In this document: one piece after another, positions 32,101 through 39,298 of the stretch | Layout: every line of letters starts with the position of its first letter | Numbering within the stretch: the first letter of the stretch is position 1 | Assembly: GCA_030648295.1 (NCBI GenBank) | Contig: JAUSID010000256.1 | Coordinates: 1-39,572 of the forward strand | Source: Opitutaceae bacterium | GTDB taxonomy: Bacteria; Verrucomicrobiota; Verrucomicrobiia; Opitutales; Opitutaceae | DNA: 39,572 nt | Reading direction: 5' to 3' | Notes under the pieces: generated by a model | The model's database searches: none | What the model was told of the DNA's origin: nothing | The model's input: the letters and a program-made list of their open reading frames with translations, nothing else | Position numbers and translations under genes: made by a program

Positions 32101-33111
32101 CTACAGATCCTGCAGCGCGATGAAGGCGCCGCCGTGGAGGTAACATACCGTACGCATCAAGTTCGCGAACTTCAGGCCCGTGTTTCCCATCGAGAAGGTG
32201 TACCGGATGGTGGTCGGAAACCCGATCGCGTTGATCACGACCTTGCGATTGCCGTTTTCGTCCGCCGGATTCAGCTCTTCCAGTCGGCGAATGACGGGAT
32301 CGGCCACCTCGACGAATTCGTCGCCGAACACGTAGATGCCCATCTTCATGTTCGGGTTCTCCTTGTCGTGGAGGAAACGCAGCGCGTTGTAGATGCCGGG
32401 AACGGGATTGCTGATCGAGTCCTGGTCGTAGCGCCGGAGCGTCCGCTTGATTCGATCCCGCATCTCCGGCGAGTCGGCCAGCCACGCGTCCGTGCCCGTG
32501 CCGCGGCGGTTGAGGATGAAGCGGCCATCGCCGTCGAGGAGCTGGACGCCATCAAGTTGTGGATACACGTCCAGTACCTCGTCGATTTTGCGAATCACGA
32601 TCGGCCACAAGCCGCCGTGGTTCGGGTCGCGCATCGAACCCGAGGTGTCGATGATGATGGCGATGTAGTTGCTGCCCACCGGCAGCCCGACCGGCGTCGG
32701 CTTCACCTCCGGCAGCAGCTTGACCTCGGGTTTCTTCTGCCGGGCGGCGATTTCCTTTTTCAACTCGTCGATGTCGACCACGAGCGCCTGCTGGCCCTTC
32801 TTCTCGTTTTGCAGCTGCTGCTCGAGATCCTCGAGCATCGCATGAACGGTATCGTTGGTCTTGCGCGCATCGGTCACGAGCACGGCGATCTTCTTGTGGC
32901 TGCGGTCCAGATCGTCCTTCGAATTCTTCAGCTGCGCCAGCTGGGCCAGCTGCGCGGCGAGCACGCGGCGAAGATTGATCAGGTTCTCGATCTTCTCCTT
33001 TTCGCGCGAACCGATGGTGAGAATGAAAATCAGGATGATGGCCCCGAACCCGCAGCAAATGCAGTCGAGGAAGGAAAGGCTGAAGGTCTGGGCAACGCGG
33101 CGGCGAATCAT
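32101..33111 (-). CDS. Membrane-anchored VWA protein with ExbD-like helix (second VWA)
   Basis: This 336-aa protein starts with a single transmembrane helix containing 'SFLDCICCGFGAIILIFIL'. Asp16 falls where ExbD/TolR ('FID') and MotB ('AD') carry the proton-binding Asp. A coiled coil follows (about 35-125). A von Willebrand A domain (about 145-336) comes next, with an intact MIDAS 'IIDTSGSM' and later 'GIYVFGDEF' and 'INAIGF' strands. It would lie in the periplasm, anchored in the inner membrane. The ATG at 33111 overlaps the preceding VWA gene's TGA (ATGA). It is the last gene of the four-gene operon. Its stop codon lies in a 25-bp repeat. Confidence 0.88.
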   Translation of the reverse strand: MIRRRVAQTFSLSFLDCICCGFGAIILIFILTIGSREKEKIENLINLRRVLAAQLAQLAQLKNSKDDLDRSHKKIAVLVTDARKTNDTVHAMLEDLEQQLQNEKKGQQALVVDIDELKKEIAARQKKPEVKLLPEVKPTPVGLPVGSNYIAIIIDTSGSMRDPNHGGLWPIVIRKIDEVLDVYPQLDGVQLLDGDGRFILNRRGTGTDAWLADSPEMRDRIKRTLRRYDQDSISNPVPGIYNALRFLHDKENPNMKMGIYVFGDEFVEVADPVIRRLEELNPADENGNRKVVINAIGFPTTIRYTFSMGNTGLKFANLMRTVCYLHGGAFIALQDL

Positions 33112-34181
33112 GTGTCGGGCCAGGATTTGGACGGGCTGACGAGCGCGCCGCGGGTCGCATTCGCGAGCTCCCAATACATTCCGGGCGCGCCGGGGTCACC
33201 CGTCAGCAGCGGAAACAACACCGTGCTGACCGGGATTCGAGGGGGAAGCTGTTTCGTCGCGATCTCAAAAAACCGGATACGCTGTTCCTCGCCGACGTCG
33301 CCATCCATCGGGATGGAGTCGCTCTTCGTGGGCAGGCCGTCCGTCAGCAGAACGATGCTGTCAGGCAGCCGCGGCAGGAAGCGCACGGCCGTGAAAGCCC
33401 GTTCCAGGTTGGCGCCGCCCTGCGGCACGACCTCGCTCAGCCGCTTCAGGATCTCGGCAATGGTCTTGCGGTCCTTGGTGGTGAACCACTCGTCGCCGCG
33501 CGTTGGCAGAATGGGTGTCGTCTCCTCGTTGAAAAACAGGATTTGGAAATGGGTCTCGGGATCGAGTGAGGCCAGCAGCCACTGCACCGCATGCACGGTG
33601 CGCTGCCACTTCGGCGCCTCGCGCTTTTTGTCGTCGGAATCGCCCAGTCGCGAAGCGGCATCGTCGATGGTTTCGCCCAGCATCGAACCGGAAGACCGGA
33701 CGACGAACACGACGAATTCGCCGTGCAGCTTCACGCCGGTGAGGTACTGCCGGCGATCGATCTCCGGAATCGGAATTGGCGCCACTTCCTCGGTGGGCAG
33801 CTCCTTCTTGTCTGCGAGCAGCCGGTCGAGCGCCTCCTTCATCGCGCTCGTTTGCTGCAGCATCAGGAGCAGTTCGCGTTTGCGGTCGCTGAGCTTCAGC
33901 TGGTCCTGCACGTTGCGCGAATTGATGTCCTGCAACTCCAGTTGGGCGGCCGCGAGCAGTTGCGCGATCCGGTCGAGATCCTGCTTGTTCAGTTTCATCT
34001 CGTTCTCCGCGCGTTTCACGCGTTCGCGCACGTTGTCGACGATGGCCTTGTCGACACTGGTCTTCGATGCGACCGTCAGCAGGAACACGAGCAGCACCGC
34101 GCCGAAACCGCAGCAGATGCAGTCGAGGAACGAGATGCTGAACACCTCGGCTTCGCGACGCTTGAGCGCAATCTTGGCCAT
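33108..34181 (-). CDS. Membrane-anchored VWA protein with ExbD-like helix and altered MIDAS (first VWA)
   Basis: The 357-aa protein has the same N-terminal anchor, 'SISFLDCICCGFGAVLLVFL', with Asp20 at the ExbD/TolR-like position. A long coiled coil follows (about 40-120, 'NEMKLNKQDLDRIAQLLAAA'). The VWA domain spans about 150-357. Its MIDAS reads 'VVRSSGSM', so the first metal-binding Asp is Arg, while the later 'VLLTDGLPT' is kept. Metal-dependent ligand binding may therefore be lost or changed. It lies six bases after the actin-like gene and overlaps the second VWA gene, so all are co-transcribed. Paralogy with the second VWA protein is clear from the anchor. Confidence 0.88.
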   Translation of the reverse strand: MAKIALKRREAEVFSISFLDCICCGFGAVLLVFLLTVASKTSVDKAIVDNVRERVKRAENEMKLNKQDLDRIAQLLAAAQLELQDINSRNVQDQLKLSDRKRELLLMLQQTSAMKEALDRLLADKKELPTEEVAPIPIPEIDRRQYLTGVKLHGEFVVFVVRSSGSMLGETIDDAASRLGDSDDKKREAPKWQRTVHAVQWLLASLDPETHFQILFFNEETTPILPTRGDEWFTTKDRKTIAEILKRLSEVVPQGGANLERAFTAVRFLPRLPDSIVLLTDGLPTKSDSIPMDGDVGEEQRIRFFEIATKQLPPRIPVSTVLFPLLTGDPGAPGMYWELANATRGALVSPSKSWPDT

Positions 34182-34187
34182 GGTCGT

Positions 34188-35687
34188 CTACGCGGCGTGA
34201 CTGCCGTTGGTGGGCCGGCAGTGGGCGAAGAGGATCTCCGCCGTGGCATTGCCGCACCTCACGGTCAGGCTATCGCCCGCGTCGATCGGCGTGCGCGCGG
34301 CGGGCGTCTCCATGCCGGCGAGACTGCGACCCGGCCCGGCGTCGACGAACCACAGTCGGCCGCCCTCGTGCACGAGCGGCACCGCGCAATCGTCCGCGCC
34401 GCTGAAATTTTCCGGCAACGGCACATCGGCGCCGAGATCGGGATGCCCAATGGTGAAGCGTGGCTTGGTGCCGATCACGTGTCCGATGCCGTTGAGGATC
34501 GCGTGCGTGGGCGCGACTGGCGGGCCGGAGTCGCGATGTTTCTGCAGGCGCGCGTCCCATTGCAGCGCACTCGAGCGTCGCGTATCGGACAACGGCACCG
34601 ATGTCTCGACCGCGACGTCGCCCAGGTCAGCGGGGACCTTGAGCCGGCGGCCGCCGATGCAGGCCGCACCCGCCGCGGCGGCGCCGCGCGGCAGACGCAT
34701 CAGCCGCGAATAACCGGCGGCGCGCAGCCGCGCTTCCAGGCCCGGCAGGTGGGCCGCCCGATCCGTGATCGCGATCGTGCATGGTTCAGACGCGTGCGGC
34801 GAATTCTTGATGAACGACTGGAGCGCCTGCACGAGGCCGCCGACGAAACTCTGCGCATCGGAGGCGATTTGCTCGCGCTTCGCGATCATCTCGTAACCGC
34901 GCGTCGCGGTGTTGATGTGAAACCGAAATTCCGGCGGCTCGCTGACGAAGAACTCCTTGGTCTGCCGGAAGAACGTCTGCTCGATCCGCCCGTCCTCGAG
35001 GATATCGAAGGTCGTCTGGCGCAGGAACCGGTTGCCCATCGTGCCGGTGAGCTGTTTCAGCAGGTGCGCGTATCCCCACTGCGGCAGGTGAATGAAATCC
35101 TTCCGCTCCAGCCGGCCATCGGTCGTCAGCAGCGTGAGATCGGTGCCTTCCAGGTGCAGGTCCAGTACCACGACAGGCAGCGCGGGATTGAAACCGTTGG
35201 CGCGCGGATCGCACAGGGCGGCGCACGCCAGGTCGATCATACCGGCGAGCGGCAGCTTCAACTCGCCCGCCATGCCGAGCAGCAGGCCGATCTTCTCCTC
35301 GGCGGTCCCCGCGTCCTTCAGATACGCGCCGGGAATCGCGAACACGATCTGCTCGTAGGGGCCGGCACTCGCGTTCAGGCGCGAGACAAACTCGCGCAGG
35401 AAGAAGAAGCCGAGTTCCGAAAACGACGGCGGCTTCGTCCCGCCCTGCAGCGGCGAAGGCTCGTGGGCCAGCCGCGACCAGAATGTGTGCACGACGCGGC
35501 GGGGATGAACGAACCAGTTGTCCTCGCCGGCGCGGCCAAAAAGCAATTTGGCGCCATCCTGGTAGCAGTATCCCGGCCATTCCGCGGACCCGATTTGATC
35601 GACGACGTCAACGAGCCGCGGATCGCTGCCGGCGCAGGCGGCGGTGACGAAACCTGCATCAGATAATTCAATACCAATGGTGGCCAT
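34188..35687 (-). CDS. Actin/Hsp70-fold protein with FHA-like C-terminal domain
   Basis: In this 499-aa protein, residues 1-380 look like an actin/Hsp70 ATPase fold: a first phosphate loop ('MATIGIELSDAGF'), an Hsp70-like strand ('IVFAIPGAYLKDAG'), 'MIDLACAALCDP' (where Hsp70 has 'EPTAAAL'), a second phosphate loop ('VVVLDLHLEGTDLTLL') and an adenosine-like 'CTIAITDRAAHLPGLEARLR'. The loops are degenerate, so ATP hydrolysis is uncertain. Residues about 410-499 resemble an FHA phosphopeptide-binding domain ('FTIGHPDLGADVPL', 'CAVPLVHEGGRLWFVDAG'). The ATG at 35687 is 16 bp after the channel gene. It is presumably a cytoplasmic regulator or assembly factor of the complex. Confidence 0.72.
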   Translation of the reverse strand: MATIGIELSDAGFVTAACAGSDPRLVDVVDQIGSAEWPGYCYQDGAKLLFGRAGEDNWFVHPRRVVHTFWSRLAHEPSPLQGGTKPPSFSELGFFFLREFVSRLNASAGPYEQIVFAIPGAYLKDAGTAEEKIGLLLGMAGELKLPLAGMIDLACAALCDPRANGFNPALPVVVLDLHLEGTDLTLLTTDGRLERKDFIHLPQWGYAHLLKQLTGTMGNRFLRQTTFDILEDGRIEQTFFRQTKEFFVSEPPEFRFHINTATRGYEMIAKREQIASDAQSFVGGLVQALQSFIKNSPHASEPCTIAITDRAAHLPGLEARLRAAGYSRLMRLPRGAAAAGAACIGGRRLKVPADLGDVAVETSVPLSDTRRSSALQWDARLQKHRDSGPPVAPTHAILNGIGHVIGTKPRFTIGHPDLGADVPLPENFSGADDCAVPLVHEGGRLWFVDAGPGRSLAGMETPAARTPIDAGDSLTVRCGNATAEILFAHCRPTNGSHAA

Positions 35688-35703
35688 GGGGTGGGGCGAC
35701 AGC

Positions 35704-36561
35704 TCAGACGTAGGCACCGGTGTTTTCCTCGCGGACCGGGACCTTCATCACATCGATCAGCTTGTCACGGCAATACGTCTGCGTCTCGAGAATGAACGCC
35801 TCCTGGCGGGACTGCACGATGTGCATCACATACATCAGCACCATGGAAATCAGCAGGGCGACGAGGGTGGAGTTGAACGCGAGGCCCAGTGCGTCCGTGA
35901 CCGGGGCGATGTCGCCCTTGATCGCATCCTCGGCAAACGCGAGGGCGAGGCCGATACCGCGCACCGTGCCGATGAACCCGACGGCCGGAATCGCCCACGC
36001 GATGTAACGCACGAGCGAAAGCGACGAGTCGAGCCGATCGGCGGTGAGCTCGGCGCGTTCTTTCACCGCATTGGCTGCGTCCTGAATCGAGTTCGTCGCG
36101 TGGAAACGGTGGAGCGCCGAGAGCATGCATTCGGGGAGCAACCGATCGCGCCAGCGCGGTTCGCGCTCGACCGCCGTGCGCAGGTCCTTGTAGCGGTCGA
36201 GGGCATCCTCGGGGATGATGCGCTCGCCGGGCTGGATGCGGATGAAGTCATGCTTGAACAACCGGCGTTCCGCGCGGACCTGCAGCAGCTTGTGGCCGAG
36301 GATGATGAAGCCCCATACCGCGAAAATGATTTCGGTTTCCTGCTCCGGATCCTTGATGATCACGTAAATCGAGCGGGACTCGGAGTTGTCACCGCGGGAG
36401 GCGCCCTGGGCCGCCATCACGCGCAGCTTCAACGCGATTTGTTCCGCCCGCGGTCGGACCACCAGGGCAAAGACCGGTTCGACCAGCACCAGGGCCACGA
36501 TGATGCCAAGCGTGGGTACGAGGAAATCAGAGGAAAAAATCCCCTTGTTTCGCGAGATCAT
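35704..36561 (-). CDS. MotA/TolQ/ExbB-family proton channel protein
   Basis: The 285-aa protein has a first transmembrane helix at about 12-36, another around 80-97, and the conserved channel pair at about 185-260. The signature 'AIPAVGFIGTVRGIGLALAF' matches the TolQ/ExbB/MotA 'P.lGllGTv.Gm' motif, and 'DALGLAFNSTLVALLISMVL' carries the polar Thr/Ser that faces the ion path. It would form a pentameric inner-membrane stator with the ExbD-like helices of the VWA proteins. The first gene of the operon, with ATG at 36561, it is divergent from the lipoprotein gene at 36754. Residues 40-75 and 100-170 are cytoplasmic or periplasmic insertions not typical of TolQ. Confidence 0.9.
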   Translation of the reverse strand: MISRNKGIFSSDFLVPTLGIIVALVLVEPVFALVVRPRAEQIALKLRVMAAQGASRGDNSESRSIYVIIKDPEQETEIIFAVWGFIILGHKLLQVRAERRLFKHDFIRIQPGERIIPEDALDRYKDLRTAVEREPRWRDRLLPECMLSALHRFHATNSIQDAANAVKERAELTADRLDSSLSLVRYIAWAIPAVGFIGTVRGIGLALAFAEDAIKGDIAPVTDALGLAFNSTLVALLISMVLMYVMHIVQSRQEAFILETQTYCRDKLIDVMKVPVREENTGAYV

Positions 36562-36753
36562 AGGAATAGGGTTCGGACGGGTTATCCAGCGCTGCTCCGG
36601 TCTCCTTATGCCTCAAGATCTCCGGATTTTCAAACCGGGCGCAACGCGGGCGTAGGGGGCATAGAAAACGCGAGGTGGCGTTTGAATAAAACTAAAAACG
36701 AACACTCTGTAGGCATAACGAGTCTAAATCGTCAGCGCCTCAACGTTTCTTCC

Positions 36754-37425
36754 ATGGCGAATTCCCAGCATTTCCCACGCGCCATCCAGCGCACCCACAT
36801 TATCCGGGTTGTCACCGCCCTGGCGGTCGGCGGCCTTTCGGCGTGTTCTTCTGGCGTGGCGCCGTCCAAAACTGCCACCGGAGCCGGCACGGGTGCCGCC
36901 CTCGGTGGTGTCACGGGTGCAGTGGTCGGCGGCAACAGCAGCATGGGGACCGGAACCGGTCTCATTGGTGGCGCGGCCGCCGGCGCACTGGTCGGTGGCA
37001 TCATCGGCATGGTCCAGGACGCGAAGGACCGCAAGGAGCAGGACCGCCTGGCCCAGGAGCGCGCCTACCAGCAGGAGCTGGCGAAACGCCGGGCTGAGGA
37101 CGCCAGGATGAAGGCGGGGATGGAAGAAGAGCTCGCGGTCGCCGAAGGTTTCCGGATTTCGGACATCGAGTTGAACGATGCGCGCAAGAAGCTCGAAGGC
37201 GCCAGCGACCGTCTGAAGAAACTCCGCGACGAACGTTCCGCGGCATTGGCGCGCAAGAAGGAACTCGATGAATCGCGGGAAAAGACGCTTTCGACCGAGG
37301 CGGAAATAGCCCGCCTCGAAGAGGAGCTCGCGCGGCTGAAGGGCGAGGAAGTCCGCGTTCCCGAGCCCACCAAATCCGAATCTCCCGCCCAGACAACGGC
37401 CCCGGCCGTGAAGCCCGGAACATGA
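36754..37425 (+). CDS. Lipoprotein with glycine-zipper and coiled coil
   Basis: The 223-aa protein has a signal peptide ending in the lipobox 'LSAC' (Cys about 32). A glycine-zipper repeat region of about 50 residues follows ('GAGTGAALGGVTGAVVGG', 'GLIGGAAAGALVGGIIGMV') and then a long charged coiled coil to about residue 200. Glycine-zipper lipoproteins (Lpp/SlyB/OsmB-like) insert in or span membranes. Function is unknown. The ATG at 36754 gives a proper signal peptide. It is followed by a second lipoprotein gene after 61 bp and is divergent from the channel-VWA operon, so it may serve the same envelope system. Confidence 0.82.
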   Translation: MANSQHFPRAIQRTHIIRVVTALAVGGLSACSSGVAPSKTATGAGTGAALGGVTGAVVGGNSSMGTGTGLIGGAAAGALVGGIIGMVQDAKDRKEQDRLAQERAYQQELAKRRAEDARMKAGMEEELAVAEGFRISDIELNDARKKLEGASDRLKKLRDERSAALARKKELDESREKTLSTEAEIARLEEELARLKGEEVRVPEPTKSESPAQTTAPAVKPGT

Positions 37426-37486
37426 TTGCCGGGGCGCGGCCGGCGCCCTTTACTCCGTGCGTTCGCCCCCGAGAACCCACCGACTC

Positions 37487-38242
37487 ATGACGACACTTTC
37501 ATCCCGGTGCGTCAGTTGTTTTCTGGCCATGACCGCTGCCGCGGTGTTCCTGGTTGGCTGCGCGTCACCCAGATACGAGGTCAAGGTCGACGCGCTGACG
37601 CGGGCAAAAGCTGCCAGCGCCCAGTCGTACCGGCTGAAAAGCAAGAACGGGCTGGGCGAGGAGAATCTGCGCCACAAGGAAGCCGCGGACTACGTCCGGA
37701 CGGCACTCTCCGGCAAGGGACTCTACGAGGCGCCGAACGAAAACGTGGCGGACATGATCGTGGAGCTGGATTACGGGATGGAAGCCCCCCGGACCCGAAT
37801 CGAGCGCGTCAGCGTCCCGGTTTATGCGCAGGTGGGCGGCGGCGTGCGCTACGACACGGTTCCCGTCACGGATGCCCGCGGCGTGACGACGTATCGCAAC
37901 GTCGCGGTTTACGATCCTCCGCGGTCCGAGCTCATCGGCTACGATGACGTGCCGCGGCAGATTACGATTTACGAAAAATACCTCCGAATCAGCGCGCGGG
38001 AAAACAAGCCCGCCGCGGAGGGCAGACCGCCGGCTGAACTGTGGAGTGTCACGGCGTCGGCGGAGGACGAGAGCAAGGATCTGCGAAAATATCTCCCGAT
38101 CATGGCGGCGGCGACGGTCGATTACATCGGCCGGGACTCGAGCCACCAGGCCGTCGTCAAGGTGAGGGCCGACGACGAGGGCGTGGGCTTTATTCGCCGC
38201 GGCATGTCCGACGACACCGCGAGCGTTTCGCCGCGAAGCTGA
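37487..38242 (+). CDS. DUF4136-like lipoprotein
   Basis: The 251-aa protein has a lipoprotein signal ('AAAVFLVGCAS', Cys about residue 25). The body resembles DUF4136-type envelope lipoproteins: an early 'YEVKVDALTRAKA' strand, 'AADYVRTALSGKGLYEAP' and 'VADMIVELDYGM', and a later 'LRKYLPIMAAATVDYIG'. The function of such proteins is unknown. The ATG at 37487 gives the expected n-region. It follows the glycine-zipper lipoprotein on the same strand and probably shares its transcript. Confidence 0.78.
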   Translation: MTTLSSRCVSCFLAMTAAAVFLVGCASPRYEVKVDALTRAKAASAQSYRLKSKNGLGEENLRHKEAADYVRTALSGKGLYEAPNENVADMIVELDYGMEAPRTRIERVSVPVYAQVGGGVRYDTVPVTDARGVTTYRNVAVYDPPRSELIGYDDVPRQITIYEKYLRISARENKPAAEGRPPAELWSVTASAEDESKDLRKYLPIMAAATVDYIGRDSSHQAVVKVRADDEGVGFIRRGMSDDTASVSPRS

Positions 38243-38278
38243 GCGGGTCCATGCAGTCGAGGTGGCGCGGCTTGCCCG

Positions 38279-38350
38279 TTCGACAAGCCTCTCGACAAGC
38301 CTTTCGACAAGCCTCTCGACAAGCCTCTCGACAAGCCTTTCGACAAGCTC
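38279..38350 (+). repeat. Six tandem 12-bp repeats
   Basis: Six consecutive units of (C/T)TCGACAAGCCT run without interruption, the last ending CTC. Immediately after, two ~51-bp imperfect direct repeats (about 38345-38394 and 38396-38446) share GCCGATGGCCGTGAGCTCG-like cores, followed by CCTGTCGAGGG. No gene is present. The unit resembles the widespread intergenic TTCGACAAGCTCAGG-type repeat. Copy number is probably variable. Confidence 0.75.
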
Positions 38351-38607
38351 AAGGCCTTTCAGTCGAACCAGCCGATGGCCGTGAGCTCGTCGAATCGGCT
38401 CGAGGCCTTTCACTCGAAGGACCCGATGGCCGTGAGCTTGTCGAACCGGCTCAGGGTCCCGAGCCTGTCGAGGGACTCCTCAAGCCGCTCTCTTTCCGAG
38501 TGAACGGTTCAACCGCGTTGGCTCTGCTGGACAGCAGAGTGCTGGCCAGCAGACCGGTCCACCTTTCAGTGGTGACGTTATTCCAATACGGAACGGGTTC
38601 CACTCCT

Positions 38608-38662
38608 AGGAAACCGTTGTTTCTTCCCGTCCGGAGCAAGACTCGTTTTGCGGTTGGGGCTG
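38608..38662 (+). repeat. 55-bp dispersed repeat, copy 2
   Basis: Same orientation as 11378-11432; it starts AGGAAACCGTTGTTTCTTCC and includes CTCGTTTTGCGGTTGGGGCT. Here the central palindrome is imperfect. It lies in the gene-free stretch between the lipoprotein gene and the response regulator. Confidence 0.55.
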
Positions 38663-38719
38663 CATTGGTACGGCTGGGCGCTGGCGAAGCCCAAGCGCGG
38701 CCGCGGGCGGGCCGGTTGA

Positions 38720-39088
38720 TCAGGGTTTCGGCAGCACGCCGTCGATCACCTGCAACAATTCCTGGGGCGTAAAGGGTTTGGGCAGAATATGCTTCGCGCC
38801 AATTTTTGCCGCGATGGACAGGTACAGCGCCGAGTTACTCGCATCGCCGGACATCGCAATAATGGGCAGGTTCGGCCGTTCCCGCTTCAGTGTCATGATC
38901 GTTTCCACTCCCTCCCGCACCGGCATGATGAGGTCCGTGAGCACGAGGTCGACGTTGGTGGCGCGAAATATGTCGAGCCCCTGCGCCCCATCCTCGGCCT
39001 GGAGGACGGTATGCCCCGCATGCGTCAACGCCTTGGACAGCACATTGCGCAGGAGGTCGTCGTCATCAATGAGGAGGATGCAGGCCAT
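38720..39088 (-). CDS. Single-domain response regulator (CheY-like receiver)
   Basis: The 122-aa receiver has acidic residues D8-D11, phospho-acceptor D52 in 'LVLTDLIMP' and K104 in 'ILPKPFTPQELL'. Its ending ('KPFTPQELLQVIDGVLPKP') resembles that of the regulator at 1381-1803. There is no output domain, and no kinase nearby. The ATG at 39088 is chosen because the first beta strand ('ACILLIDDDD') follows immediately; in-frame upstream codons belong to repeats. Confidence 0.92.
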   Translation of the reverse strand: MACILLIDDDDLLRNVLSKALTHAGHTVLQAEDGAQGLDIFRATNVDLVLTDLIMPVREGVETIMTLKRERPNLPIIAMSGDASNSALYLSIAAKIGAKHILPKPFTPQELLQVIDGVLPKP

Positions 39089-39298
39089 GGAATGACGCGT
39101 TACGGCGCGAGCGCCAGGGACGCAGAGCACACAGCCCTACCGAACCTGTCGAGGTTGTCGCGGGGGAAAAACACGTAGGGGGCGGGAGGATTTTGACGTT
39201 CACTTCGTCCCGGTGACGCCGACACGGTTCCCGCCGCGCGGCGGCGTCGGCAGGGCCGGCACATGGTGATCGCGCACGGCTTAGCCCGCATTTTTCAG

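Noticed and set aside
32134-35666. Two long plus-strand open frames (about 690 codons each) across the VWA and actin-like genes
   Set aside because: Both are antisense shadows; their translations lack domains, while the minus-strand genes form a coherent overlapping operon with clear motifs.
32101-36561. Channel-VWA operon considered as a Zorya-type defence system
   Set aside because: Zorya uses a MotB-like protein with an OmpA-type peptidoglycan-binding domain and helicase or nuclease effectors. None of these is present, so only the general stator idea is retained.
38279-38350. Tandem 12-mers considered as a CRISPR array or replication iterons
   Set aside because: Units are contiguous without spacers, and no Rep, DnaA or Cas gene is near; the sequence matches a common intergenic repeat type.
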